Shown piece after piece: positions 26,025 through 36,100 of a DNA stretch of 64,000 nucleotides (position 1 is the first letter of the stretch; each line of letters starts with the position of its first letter). Under the pieces are notes generated by a model, which did no database searches, was not told where the DNA came from, and saw only the letters and a program-made list of their open reading frames with translations. The position numbers and the translations under genes were made by a program. This stretch comes from 40CM-4-68-19 sp036513415 (GTDB lineage: Bacteria; Myxococcota; Myxococcia; Myxococcales; 40CM-4-68-19), in NCBI GenBank assembly GCA_036513415.1, contig DATBZA010000177.1, forward strand, positions 1 through 64,000. Reading direction: 5' to 3'.

Positions 26025-26616
26025 GCGCATCGCCGGCGTGGTGCTCGCGGCCGGCCTGTCCAGCCGCATGGGCCTGAACAAGATGCTCCTCGAGCTGGGC
26101 GGCCGCACGCTGGTGCGCCGCGCGGTGACGACGGCCCTCTCCGCGGGGCTCGATCCGGTGTTGGTGGTGCTCGGACACGAGGGCGATCGGGTTCGGGCGG
26201 AGCTGTCCGGCCTGCCGTACACGGCCGTGATGAACTCCGATTACGCGCGGGGAATGAACACCTCCCTGCGCGCGGGGATCGCCGCGCTGCCTGACGACGC
26301 CGCTGGGGCCGTGGTGCTGCTGGGCGACATGCCGCTGGTCGAGGCATCGATGGTGCGCGCGCTGGTGACCGCGCACCGGCGCTCTGGCCCGAAGCTCGCG
26401 ATCTCCACCTACGGCGGGGTGGTGGCGCCCCCCATCCTCTATGGACGCGCCCTGTTCCCGGAGCTGCGCGCGCTGGAAGCCGAGAGCTGCGGCAAGAGCG
26501 TGGTCCGGAGCCATCGCGCGGGGGCGGTCGAGCTCCAATGGCCGCCCGAGACGCTCACCGACCTCGATTCTCCCGAGGACGTCGAGCGGATCCGGGCCCG
26601 GTTGGAGGCTGCCTGA
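26014..26616 (+). CDS. mocA: MobA-like nucleotidyltransferase (molybdenum cofactor cytidylyltransferase type)
   Basis: 200 residues. NTP-transferase signature VVLAAGLSSRMGLNKMLLEL (about 9-28) and metal-binding VVLLGDMPLVE (about 92-102). MocA attaches CMP to molybdopterin to give MCD, the cofactor form in CO dehydrogenase and xanthine-dehydrogenase-like enzymes; MobA makes the GMP form instead. Overlap with XdhC-like genes on both sides (11 bases before, TGATG after) favours MocA. The family also contains other sugar-nucleotide enzymes, but context leaves little doubt. Confidence 0.87.
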   Translation: MIPERIAGVVLAAGLSSRMGLNKMLLELGGRTLVRRAVTTALSAGLDPVLVVLGHEGDRVRAELSGLPYTAVMNSDYARGMNTSLRAGIAALPDDAAGAVVLLGDMPLVEASMVRALVTAHRRSGPKLAISTYGGVVAPPILYGRALFPELRALEAESCGKSVVRSHRAGAVELQWPPETLTDLDSPEDVERIRARLEAA

Positions 26617-27521
26617 TGCGCGCCGAGCTCCTCCAGCTCGCGGCCGACCTCTCCCGCAAGCGCGAGCCGTTCGTCCTGGCGATGGTGGTGCGGCGCGAGC
26701 CCTACAGCTCGGCGCAGCCCGGCGACATGGCCATCATCACCGCCGACGGCGCCTATCACGGCTGGCTGGGCGGCAACTGCACGCAGCCCACCGTGAAGCG
26801 AGAGGCGCGCCTGGCGCTCGAGGAGGGAAGGCCGCGGCTCGTGTCGCTCTCGCCGGACCCGAAGTCGAACCACCGCCCGGGTGTGACCGCGCTGCCGATG
26901 ACCTGCCACAGTGGAGGCAGCGTGGACATCTACCTGGAACCGATGCTGCCGCCGCCGGAGCTGCTGATCTTCGGCGAGTCGCCCTGTGCGCGCGCGCTGG
27001 CCCGGCTGGGCGAAGTGATGGGCTACGGCATCGATCCCGTCCGCGACCTCTCCGCGCTCCCCGCCTCTCGCCCCGAGACGACGTTCGCGGTGGTCGCGAC
27101 CATGGGCGAAAACGACGAGGACTGCATCGCGGCCGCCATCTCCGCACGCTGCGCGTACATCGCGGTGGTGGCCAGCCGGAAGCGGTTCGCGGAGATCCGC
27201 GAGGGCCTGATCGGCCGCGGTATTTCACGGGACGCGCTCGCACAGGTGCACAACCCGGCGGGCCTCGATCTCGGCGCGCGCGTGCCGGAAGAGGTCGCGC
27301 TCAGCGTCCTCGCGGAGATCGTCCAGCTCCGCCACGCCGCGCAGCCTCGCCCTACCCCCATCCAGGCGCCCCAGACCGAGACGGACCCGGTCTGCGGGAT
27401 GACGGTCGAAGTCGCGACCGCGCGACACCGGGCCACGCACGCTGGCCACGACTACTTCTTCTGCAATCCCCGCTGCCGCGAGAAGTTCCTCGCCGATCCG
27501 GTCCGCTTCCTCGCGGCCTGA
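26616..27521 (+). CDS. XdhC/CoxI-like protein fused to a C-terminal YHS domain
   Basis: 301 residues from ATG 26616, whose first base overlaps the previous stop (TGATG). The first 240 residues are an XdhC-like protein (REPYSSAQPGDMAIITADGA, GGNCTQPTVKREA, LLIFGESPCARALARLGE, ARVPEEVALSVLAEIVQLRH). The Cys in GGNC replaces the GGC seen in the partner protein. Residues about 255-301 are a YHS domain (DPVCGMTVEVATARHRATHA, YFFCNPRCREKFLADPVRFL), a metal-binding module often in copper proteins. A role in cofactor insertion is inferred; the YHS domain might handle copper for the Mo-Cu site. Confidence 0.85.
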   Translation: MRAELLQLAADLSRKREPFVLAMVVRREPYSSAQPGDMAIITADGAYHGWLGGNCTQPTVKREARLALEEGRPRLVSLSPDPKSNHRPGVTALPMTCHSGGSVDIYLEPMLPPPELLIFGESPCARALARLGEVMGYGIDPVRDLSALPASRPETTFAVVATMGENDEDCIAAAISARCAYIAVVASRKRFAEIREGLIGRGISRDALAQVHNPAGLDLGARVPEEVALSVLAEIVQLRHAAQPRPTPIQAPQTETDPVCGMTVEVATARHRATHAGHDYFFCNPRCREKFLADPVRFLAA

Positions 27522-27529
27522 GGAACAAG

Positions 27530-28168
27530 ATGGGTTTCGAGATCGTCAAGACCTTCGTGGTTCGCTCCTCGCCGGAGCAAGTCTGGAGCTTTCTCATCGA
27601 TCCCGAGAGGGTTGCGCGCTGCCTCCCCGGCGCGGCCATCACGGGCAAGCTCGACGACAGGACCTGGCAGGGCACGATGACCGTCAAGGTGGGGCCCGTG
27701 TCCTCCAGCTACAAGGGAAAGGTCGCCTTCGAGAAGCTCGATCCGTCCTCGCGCACCGCCGAGATCGTCGCCCAGGGGCAGGACGTCCGCGGCCGGGGCG
27801 GCGCCGACCTGCGCCTGACCAGCACCCTCGTCCAGAAAGCGCCCGGCGAGACCGAGGTGACCACCACCTCGCGCGTGAACATCACGGGCATCCTCGCGCA
27901 GATGGGCCGCGGCATGGTGCAGGACGTCAGCGACCAGATGTTCCAGATCTTCTCGCAGCGCGTGCGCGCCGAGCTCGAGAGCACGGCGCCTACGGCGGCG
28001 CCCACGGCAACGCCCGCTCTGCCGGCGGCCCTGGTGCCCGCCGCCGCGCCGTCCAGGCCGGAGGCGCTCGACGTCGGCGCCCTGGGCGCGCGCGCGGCGC
28101 TCCGCGCGCCGGTGTTCTGGGTCGCGGTCGCCGTGGCCGCGGTCCTGGTCTACTTGCTCTTGCGATGA
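27530..28168 (+). CDS. coxG: CoxG-like SRPBCC protein with C-terminal membrane anchor
   Basis: 212 residues from ATG 27530, 8 bases after the previous stop. Residues 1-150 are the CoxG SRPBCC fold (FVVRSSPEQVWSFLIDPERV, ARCLPGAAITGKLDDRTWQG, TVKVGPVSSSYKG). An Ala/Pro linker follows and the chain ends in one transmembrane helix (about 192-210, APVFWVAVAVAAVLVYLLL) plus Arg. In CoxG-bearing organisms the protein recruits CO dehydrogenase to the membrane, and in mycobacteria it can carry menaquinone to it. Located directly before coxMSL. Confidence 0.9.
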   Translation: MGFEIVKTFVVRSSPEQVWSFLIDPERVARCLPGAAITGKLDDRTWQGTMTVKVGPVSSSYKGKVAFEKLDPSSRTAEIVAQGQDVRGRGGADLRLTSTLVQKAPGETEVTTTSRVNITGILAQMGRGMVQDVSDQMFQIFSQRVRAELESTAPTAAPTATPALPAALVPAAAPSRPEALDVGALGARAALRAPVFWVAVAVAAVLVYLLLR

Positions 28169-28186
28169 CCCACGAAGGAGGAAGAC

Positions 28187-29055
28187 ATGATCCCGGCTGC
28201 GTTCGACTATCACGCCCCGGCCTCGCTGCCCGAGGCGGTCGCGCTGCTGTCGCGGTTCGGCGATTCGGCCAAGGTCATCTCCGGCGGACAGAGCCTCTTG
28301 CCGCTCCTCAAGCTGAGGCTCGGCGCCGTGGAGCACCTGGTCGACATCGGGCGCATCGCGGGCCTGGAGTACGTTCGCGAGGAAGGGGGCTCCTTGCGCA
28401 TCGGCGGCCGGACGCGCGAGTCGGTGCTGGAGCGCTCCGAGGTCGTGCGTGCCCGCTACCCCATCCTGCTCGACACGGCGCGCGTGATCGCCGATCCGCT
28501 GGTGCGCAACCGCGCGACGGTGGGTGGCAACCTCGCCCACGGCGATCCCGCCAACGACCACCCCGCCACCATGCTGGCGCTCCGCGCCGAAGTGGTAGCG
28601 TTCGGGCAGAACGGCGAGCGCGTGATCCCCATCGACCAGTTCTTCACCGGCCTGTTCGCCACCGCGCTCGCCCGGGACGAGATCCTGACCGAGATCCGCA
28701 TCCCGGTTCCTCCCAACCGGACCGGCGGGGCGTACGTGAAGCTCGAACGGAAGGTTGGCGACTACGCAACGGCCGCCGCGGCAGCGCAGGTGACCCTGGA
28801 CGGGAGCGGAGCGTTCACGCAGGTGGGGCTGGCGCTGACGAACGCCGGCCCGATGCCGCTCCGTTCAACCGCGGCCGAGGAGTTCCTGAAAGGGCGGAGA
28901 GCCACCGACGACAGCATCGCCGATGCTGCGCGGCGGGCGGCGGAGGCCGCGTCGCCGACCGCCGACCGGCGCGGTTCCGTGGAATACAAGCGCGAGATGG
29001 CCCGGGTGCTCGCCGGGCGCGCTCTGAAGAAGGCCGTCGAGCGGGCGGGAGGTCG

Positions 29056-29059
<4 letters not shown>
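28187..29059 (+). CDS. coxM: Carbon monoxide dehydrogenase FAD subunit
   Basis: 290 residues, ribosome binding site AGGAGGAAG before ATG 28187. FAD-binding motifs KVISGGQSLLPLLKLRLG (about 30-50) and RATVGGNLAHGDPANDHPA (about 107-125); C-terminal CO_deh_flav_C domain with YVKLERKVGDYATAA. It transfers electrons from CoxS clusters to the membrane acceptor. First of the M-S-L order that is typical of form I enzymes; its stop overlaps the coxS ATG (ATGA). Confidence 0.94.
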
Positions 29060-29538
<479 letters not shown>

Positions 29539-29547
29539 GAGGATCCC

Positions 29548-31917
29548 ATGAGCACGCCCAGGACGAGTCCGGAAGTTTGCGGCATGGGTCACTCGATGAA
29601 GCGGAAGGAGGACCCGCGCTTCATCCGCGGCAAGGGCAACTACGTCGACGACATCCAGCTTCCCGGCATGCTGCACATGGACATCGTGCGCAGCCCGTAC
29701 GCGCACGCGAAGATCAAGTCCATCAACGCCGAGAGGGCGCTGAAGATCCCCGGAGTGCTCGCGGTGATCACCGGCGAGACGCTCGCCAAGTACAACCTGC
29801 ACTGGATGCCGACCTTGATGTCGGACACGCAGATGGTGCTGCCGACCGAGAAGGTCATGTACCAGGCGCAGGAGGTCGCGGCGGTGATCGCGACGGACCG
29901 GTACATCGCCGCGGACGGGGTCGAGGCCGTGGAGGTCGAGTATGACCCGTTGCCGGTCGTAGTGGATCCGTTCAAGGCGCTCGATCCCTCGGCGCCGGTC
30001 CTCCGCACCGACAAGAAGGACAAGAAGGACAACCGCATCTTCCACTGGCAGGCCGGCGACCGCACGGCGACGGACAAGGCGTTCGCCGAGGCCGACGTGG
30101 TGGTGGCGCAGGACATGTACATCCCGCGGATCCATGTCGCGTCGATCGAGACCTGCGGCTGCGTGGCCGACTTCGATCGGGTCAACGGCAAGCTGACCGT
30201 CTACATGACTACGCAGGCGCCGCACGCGGTCCGGACGGTGTTCGCGCTCGTCGCCGGACACGTGGGACTCTCCGAGGAGAAGATCCGGATCGTTTCGCCG
30301 GACATCGGGGGCGGCTTCGGTGGCAAGGTCCCGGTCTACCCGGGCTACGTGATCGCGGTCGCGGCCTCGGTCGTGATCGGAAAGCCGGTCAAGTGGGTGG
30401 AGGATCGGATGGAGAACCTCCAGGCCGACTCCTTCGCCCGCGACTACCACATCCACGCGGAGCTGGCGGCGAGCAAGGACGGCACGATGAAGGCGCTGCG
30501 GATCAAGACCCTCGCCGATCACGGCTATACGGACGCGGCCGCGAACCCCTCCAAGTTCCCCGCGGGGCTGTTCTCCATCTGCACCGGCTCCTACGACCTC
30601 AAGAATGCCTTCGCGGAAGTGGACGGCGTCTACACCAACAAGGCGCCCGGCGGCATCGCCTACCGCTGCTCGTTCCGGGTGACGGAGGCGGTGCACTGCA
30701 TCGAGCGCATCACCGACGTGCTGGCGCAGGAGCTGAAGATGGATCCGGCGGAGCTGCGGATGAAGAACTTCATCCCGCCCGAGAAGTTCCCCTACAAGTC
30801 CGCGCTCGGCTGGGAATACGATAGCGGTAACTACCCGGCGGCGCTGCGCAAGGCGATGGACATCGTCGGCTACGAGGCGCTGCGCAAGGAGCAGGCGGAG
30901 AAGCGCGCCCGGGGCGAGCTGATGGGCATCGGCATCTCCAGCTTCACCGAGATCGTCGGGGCGGGGCCGAGCAAGCAGTTCGACATCCTTGGCCTGAAGA
31001 TGTTCGACTCCTGCGAGATCCGGATCCATCCCACGGGCAAGGCGATGGCGCGGTTCGGCACCAAGTCGCAGGGCCAGGGGCACGAGACCACGTACGCGCA
31101 GATCGTCGCCGAGGAGCTGGGCATTCCAGCCGCGCACGTGCAGGTGGAGGAAGGCGACACCGACACGGCGCCGTACGGGCTCGGGACCTACGCGAGCCGG
31201 TCCACGCCGACCGCCGGCGCCGCGGGCGCGATGGCGGCGCGCAAGATCCGCGAGAAGGCGAAGAAGATCGCCGCGCACCTGTTGGAGTGCTCGCCCGACG
31301 ACCTCGTCTGGGAACCGGGCAAGTTCACCGTCAAGGGCGCTCCGTCGCGCAGCAAGACCATCCAGGAGATCGCGTTCGCCGCCTACACGAACCATCCGCA
31401 GGGAATGGAAGCGGGCCTCGAGGCGGTCTCGTACTACGACCCGCCCAACCTCACCTTCCCCTTCGGCTCGTACATCGCCGTGGTCGACATCGACCGGGGC
31501 ACCGGCGCCGTGAAGGTGCGCCGGTTCGTCGCCGTGGATGATTGCGGGAACATCATCAACCCGATGATCGTCGACGGTCAGATCCACGGCGGCCTGGCGA
31601 TGGGGCTCGCGCCGGCGCTGCTGGAAGAGATCAGCTACGACGAGAATGGCAACATCACGGGCGGGAGCTTCATGGATTACCTGCTTCCCACCGCGATGGA
31701 GACGCCGAGCTGGGAGACCGCCAAGACCGTGACTCCCTCTCCCCACCACCCGTTCGGAGCGAAAGGGGTGGGCGAGTCCGCCACGGTGGGCGCGCCGCCC
31801 GCGATCGCCAACGCGGTGGTGGACGCGCTGTCGCACGTCGGGGTGCGTCACGTCGATATTCCGGTGACCCCCGAGAAAGTATGGCGGCTCCTGAAGGAAA
31901 AGGGCCTTTCGGAGTAG
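29548..31917 (+). CDS. coxL: Form I carbon monoxide dehydrogenase molybdenum-copper subunit
   Basis: 789 residues. The active-site loop AYRCSFR (371-377) is the form I diagnostic; Cys374 should hold copper next to the molybdenum, as Cys388 does in Oligotropha CoxL. Other landmarks: GHSMKRKEDPRFIRGKG at the start, DIGGGFGGKVPVYPGY, SQGQGHETTYAQ, and the base Glu in KGVGESATVGAPPA near the C-terminus. It oxidises CO to CO2 and passes electrons via CoxS and CoxM. This is a genuine CO dehydrogenase by all visible criteria, unlike the form II relative at 12412. Confidence 0.96.
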   Translation: MSTPRTSPEVCGMGHSMKRKEDPRFIRGKGNYVDDIQLPGMLHMDIVRSPYAHAKIKSINAERALKIPGVLAVITGETLAKYNLHWMPTLMSDTQMVLPTEKVMYQAQEVAAVIATDRYIAADGVEAVEVEYDPLPVVVDPFKALDPSAPVLRTDKKDKKDNRIFHWQAGDRTATDKAFAEADVVVAQDMYIPRIHVASIETCGCVADFDRVNGKLTVYMTTQAPHAVRTVFALVAGHVGLSEEKIRIVSPDIGGGFGGKVPVYPGYVIAVAASVVIGKPVKWVEDRMENLQADSFARDYHIHAELAASKDGTMKALRIKTLADHGYTDAAANPSKFPAGLFSICTGSYDLKNAFAEVDGVYTNKAPGGIAYRCSFRVTEAVHCIERITDVLAQELKMDPAELRMKNFIPPEKFPYKSALGWEYDSGNYPAALRKAMDIVGYEALRKEQAEKRARGELMGIGISSFTEIVGAGPSKQFDILGLKMFDSCEIRIHPTGKAMARFGTKSQGQGHETTYAQIVAEELGIPAAHVQVEEGDTDTAPYGLGTYASRSTPTAGAAGAMAARKIREKAKKIAAHLLECSPDDLVWEPGKFTVKGAPSRSKTIQEIAFAAYTNHPQGMEAGLEAVSYYDPPNLTFPFGSYIAVVDIDRGTGAVKVRRFVAVDDCGNIINPMIVDGQIHGGLAMGLAPALLEEISYDENGNITGGSFMDYLLPTAMETPSWETAKTVTPSPHHPFGAKGVGESATVGAPPAIANAVVDALSHVGVRHVDIPVTPEKVWRLLKEKGLSE

Positions 31918-31978
31918 GCGCATTGATTTGAAATTACAGAACAAGTAGCCAAGAAGGAGGCCCGCCTGCTTTCGCTTC

Positions 31979-32054
31979 GGGGTCGCCTGCGCCTGTCCAC
32001 GTGAATGCACTCCGCCTGGAATGAAACCGCCCCGCTGTTGACCCCATTTTTTTT
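31979..32054 (+). terminator. Possible terminator of the cox operon
   Basis: GGGGTC (31979-31984) can pair with GACCCC (32040-32045) directly before eight T residues (32047-32054), but the 55-base loop has little stem. The T-run position is right for termination; the hairpin is weak. Confidence 0.35.
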
Positions 32055-32118
32055 GTCGTGATATTTGACTACGTGCCGGCGCAACTGCCGGGATTTCCTC
32101 GTGGCCGGGGGGCTCAAC

Positions 32119-32343
32119 ATGGCGCGTCGCATGCTGCAGGGTCTGAAGGAAATCGCCGAATACCTGGGTCTTCAATCGCACGCGCTCGATGCGCGGCGCC
32201 TGTTGCTCTCGTGGATTTCCCGGGAAGGACTTCCGGCCACGCGTCTCGCTGGACGGTGGTACGCCGACGAGAAGGAGCTCGAGCAGTGGTGGGCGTCCAG
32301 AAGCGGCGGAAACGCACGGTTGCGCGCGTCCGGGCGCGAATAA
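32119..32343 (+). CDS. Small helix-turn-helix (excisionase/HTH_17-like) protein, copy 1
   Basis: 74 residues from ATG 32119. The layout LKEIAEYLGLQ - SHALDARRLLLSWI - LPATRLAGRWYADEKELEQW matches the winged-helix HTH_17/excisionase fold (helix, recognition helix, wing with R-W, then L..W). Two paralogues exist in the window (47311, 56127) with identical architecture and starts; the codons CTGCAGGGTCTGAAGGAAAT open all three after four or five codons. Leader features are shared too: TTTGACTAC at 32064-32072 and TCGTGGCCGGGGGG before the ATG. Probably a regulator of the exported-protein genes that follow, or a recombination factor. Confidence 0.75.
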   Translation: MARRMLQGLKEIAEYLGLQSHALDARRLLLSWISREGLPATRLAGRWYADEKELEQWWASRSGGNARLRASGRE

Positions 32344-32618
32344 GGCTGCTATCTGCCGGGTGCGCGTGAATTCGCGCGATCATAGTAGCTAGGAACGACC
32401 CCACATGCGGTTGCACGCTCGGTCGCGTCATGACCAAGCGAGCTCCAGGCCGAATGGCCGCTCCGCCACCTGCGCGCTCACGCGCGCACCACGGGCCGCG
32501 TCTAGAGCTCGCGGCCGTCCACCCTCGTCACTCACTGCGTCGATCCGCGTCGCACGCGGAGCCGCAAAGCTTCGCTTCCGCTTCTCCGCCATCTCGTCGC
32601 GCACGCTGAGGAGATCGC

Positions 32619-32843
32619 ATGTCAACGTTCTCGATAAGGCTTCCTGCAAAAGTTTTGCTGGCGCTTCTCGTCCTCGCGGTCGTCAGCCCTGCGCACGCCG
32701 CGCGATCTGGCGGACCGCGCCACCGCTCCGCGGCCGCTGCTCAGCGGGCGAGACAACGACTCTCGACAGAATTCAGGCGTGGCGTTTCTCCCAAAGCCGC
32801 GCGCCCGGTCCTGCCGTCCAAACGCGGGAGCAAGCATCCATGA
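32619..32843 (+). CDS. Small exported basic protein
   Basis: 74 residues. Strong signal peptide (LPAKVLLALLVLAVVSPAHA, cut near residue 29) and a mature part of about 45 residues that is very basic (RHRSAAAAQRARQRLSTEFR, SPKAARPVLPSKRGSKHP). Ribosome binding site GAGGAG lies before the ATG. Its stop overlaps the ATG of the next small gene (ATGA at 32840-32843), which argues that both are translated. Unknown function; first candidate gene of the exported copper-protein operon. Confidence 0.6.
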   Translation: MSTFSIRLPAKVLLALLVLAVVSPAHAARSGGPRHRSAAAAQRARQRLSTEFRRGVSPKAARPVLPSKRGSKHP

Positions 32844-33037
32844 ACCGCTCAATGAAGACTCTGCTGGCGCTCACCCTGGTCCTCTTGGTCGTCGCAATCG
32901 GCGTCAGCTGCGGTGGGCTGGGCGAGGGCTCGACGTTCGGCGGCGAGACCACGTTCGGAGGCGACGAGACCCACGGCGACGCGCTCAGGCGAGCGCTGAT
33001 GCACCGATACCCGGCGGGCTCGCGCCGCGTCCGGTGA
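32840..33037 (+). CDS. Small lipoprotein-like peptide
   Basis: 65 residues, ATG overlapping the previous stop. Leader NRSMKTLLALTLVLLVVAIG followed by VSC (possible lipobox, Cys24 or nearby), then a short repeat GSTFGGETTFGGDET and a basic tail (RRALMHRYPAGSRRVR). No family recognised. Lies 86 bases before the giant surface protein gene. Confidence 0.55.
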   Translation: MNRSMKTLLALTLVLLVVAIGVSCGGLGEGSTFGGETTFGGDETHGDALRRALMHRYPAGSRRVR

Positions 33038-33123
33038 GCGGCAGTGATTCGCATTTCTCTTCCAGTCCTTTTCTACCTGTTGCCCGGAATCGCGTAGCAC
33101 CGCACGTCAAGGGGGATCGTCGT

Positions 33124-36100
33124 ATGGGCATCAAGACTTCGTGCAGGCCGGACACGCACCTCTGGATCGCGATGGCCGTGCTGGCGATCGCTGCGCTGTT
33201 CTCATCCGGCGCCCAGGCACAAGGGACCCCAGTGGTGAGGGTGACCGTGCAGAACGACCTCGGGCAGCCACTCGGCAACGGCTTCCGCTGGATCCTCGAG
33301 GAGGACAACTCCTACGGCGCCGTTCCCGGGGTCGCGTCCCCCAACGCCGCCTCTGGCCCGAGCTACACGCTCGGAGTGAACATCCATCATAGCCATTCTC
33401 TGACCGTATGCGTGGGCGACACCGCCACGGCCAACAACGCCAATACCTTTCCGCCCACGCCCGTCACGATGGCTGGACCAGCGGCTTCATCCGTGACCAT
33501 CAGCACGGCCAACTGCTCGGGGTTCGATCCAACCAAGAAGTACCTCGTCTCCGTGCTGCCCTGGCACACCTCGTCTTCGTCGTCGGGCCACATGATGAGC
33601 GGGCGGAACATCGCCGCGGGGCAGACCGCGGTCACGGTGGTGGTGCACGACTTCCCGATGCCCACCGCACAGATCACCGCGCTGGTCTTCGCCGATACCC
33701 AGCCGATCAACGCCGCCTTCGATCAGCCCGAGGAGCTGGGGCTGCCCGGATTCACCCTGATCGTCAACGATCCGATCGACAAGGTCACGCAGGACGCCTT
33801 CGCCAACCCGCTCGGCACCACCTACCTGTACGCGTGCCCCATGGCCGACGGCGCGCCTGCGGTGGGCACGATCGATGCGACCACGGGAACCGTCATCTGC
33901 TCCAATCCGTTGATCCCGCTCCACCAGGGGGAGCAGCCGCTCTTCCAACTCGATGCCGGCGGCGCTCCGGTGGTGGACTTCCTCGGCGACGGGGTCATCA
34001 AGACCTGCCCGGGCAACACCAAGGCGGTCAGCGCTTACACGCCGTATGAGATGGCGAACTGCATCGACCCCTACACCCGTGTGCCGCTGGCCGTCGGCGA
34101 GGCGGTCGTCCGCTTTCTGACCGCCGACAAGTACACCATCGAGCCCGTTCCGCCTCCGCTGGCTCCCGGCGAGAAAGAGTGGCTGCTGACCGGCACGCTG
34201 GAGGGGACGCGCGGCAACGACTCCTGGGTTCGCGCCAGCGAGCCCCGCTACAACATCACTCTCGGGCAGATCAACTGGGTCTCGTTCTTCGGCTTCATCA
34301 AGAACAATGTGAACAGGCTGCCGAGCCTGCCGGCGACCGGAGCGCGCGGTAGCATCAGCGGGCAGGTCGTCTACGTTCACGACAGTCACCCGCCGCTCTC
34401 CCCCGGACTGAGCGGCGGGGGTCTGCCGGTGCCCAACGCTTACGTCTCCCTCAACAACCTCTCCGGGAACGACGAGCAGGTGTACACGGCGGCGTGCAAT
34501 CCGCCAGATTCGGGGCTGTTCACCATCAACGGCGTCCCGCCGGGTACCTACCAGCTGGTGATGTTCGACAAGAACATCAATGCCATCATCGATTTCCGGA
34601 CCATCACCGTCGGGTCCGGTCAATCCGTGGCGTTGGGTAAGGTGGCGGTGTTCCGGTGGTTCGGAACCCTGATCGGGACCGTATTCAACGACACCGACGG
34701 GACCGGTTTGTTCGAAGGAACCACGAAGAAGGGGGTTCCCGGGGTGCCGGTGAACCTGCACTTCACCGACGGATCCCTCTACGGAACCGCCACCACGGAC
34801 GCCGACGGCCAGTATTCCTTCCCCAACTACTTCGCGTACTGGCGCTACCTGATCGCGGACGTGGGTATCAACCGCTTCAAGTCGACCGGTCTGACCGCAT
34901 ACGTCGACAACGGCGGCCCGCTGCCGAACACCCCCCTCGGCGCGCAAGGCATCAATCCGCAAATCCAGCCCAACAACTCCGATCACCGCACGCAGCTTCC
35001 CGCTCCCGACGACGCCGCGGTGACCCAGGCCGTCCAGACCTTCCAGGACATGACCAACCGCATCGACTGGGGCAAGGCGGCCTGGGGCCCAGGTGAGAAC
35101 GGCGGCGTCCATGGAATCGTCAACTACGCCCTCACCCGGACCGAGCAGGATCCATCTACCAGCGCGCTCGACCCGTGGGAACCCGCCGTCCCGCGCGTGA
35201 CCGTCACGCTCCACAAGGCCAGGCAGGACTTCGTCGCCGGTGATCCGGTCGCCAACTACTGGGTGGTAGCCGATTCGGGCCCGTTCCCGCTCACCACCAC
35301 CACGGACAGCTGGGACGACCACCAGCCCACCGGTTGCGTCGGCAGTCAGGGAACCGTGCCTCAGGGAGCGCTCCTCTGGAGCAATCCCGAGGTGGTCAAC
35401 GGCTTCGCCATTCCGTCCTGCGCCGAGACCTTCTACAACTGGGATCAGATTCGACCGGGCGTCGTGGACGGCAATTACTGGTTCCGGAAGATGCCGGACG
35501 GAACGCCGATCCCGCCGGGCAACTACATCGTCCAGGTCACCCCTCCGCCCGGTTACGAGGTCATCCAGTGGGGCGACCGGAACATCGACGTTGGCGATCC
35601 CAAGATTCCTTTCCTCACCCAACCGCCTCCTTGCGTGGGCACGACGTACGACGTGCCGCCCTACCTGAGATGGTTCCCCGACCAGCAGAACCCGACGGAC
35701 ATTCCGGGTGGCTGGGACGCGAGTTTCACCACCTGGACGCCTCAGAAGGCCGCCGCCTGCGACAAGAAGTACATCGGGCTGAATCCGGGCGCCAACCCTG
35801 AGGTCGATTTCAACATCTTCACCTGGGTCCCCAAAGGCGCTCACATCTGGGGCGCCGTCTTCAACGACCTGATGCTCGAGTTCAACCCGAAGAGCCCCAA
35901 CGCGAGCGGCAACTTCGGCGTCCCTTGGCTGCCGGTGGCCATCAAGGATTGGGCGGGCATCGAAGTGGCCCGCGTCTACACTGACCAGTGGGGCAAGTTC
36001 GACGGCCTGGTGCCCGCGAACTACGACATCGTCCCGCCGATCCCGCTGGGGCTGGTGCTGGCGATGTACACCATTTCGCCCAACGACCCGGGCCCCATCC

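Noticed and set aside
32395..32425. GGAAC with downstream bases as an ECF sigma promoter before the exported-protein operon
   Set aside because: The GGAAC is present but no matching -10 element at the right spacing was seen.
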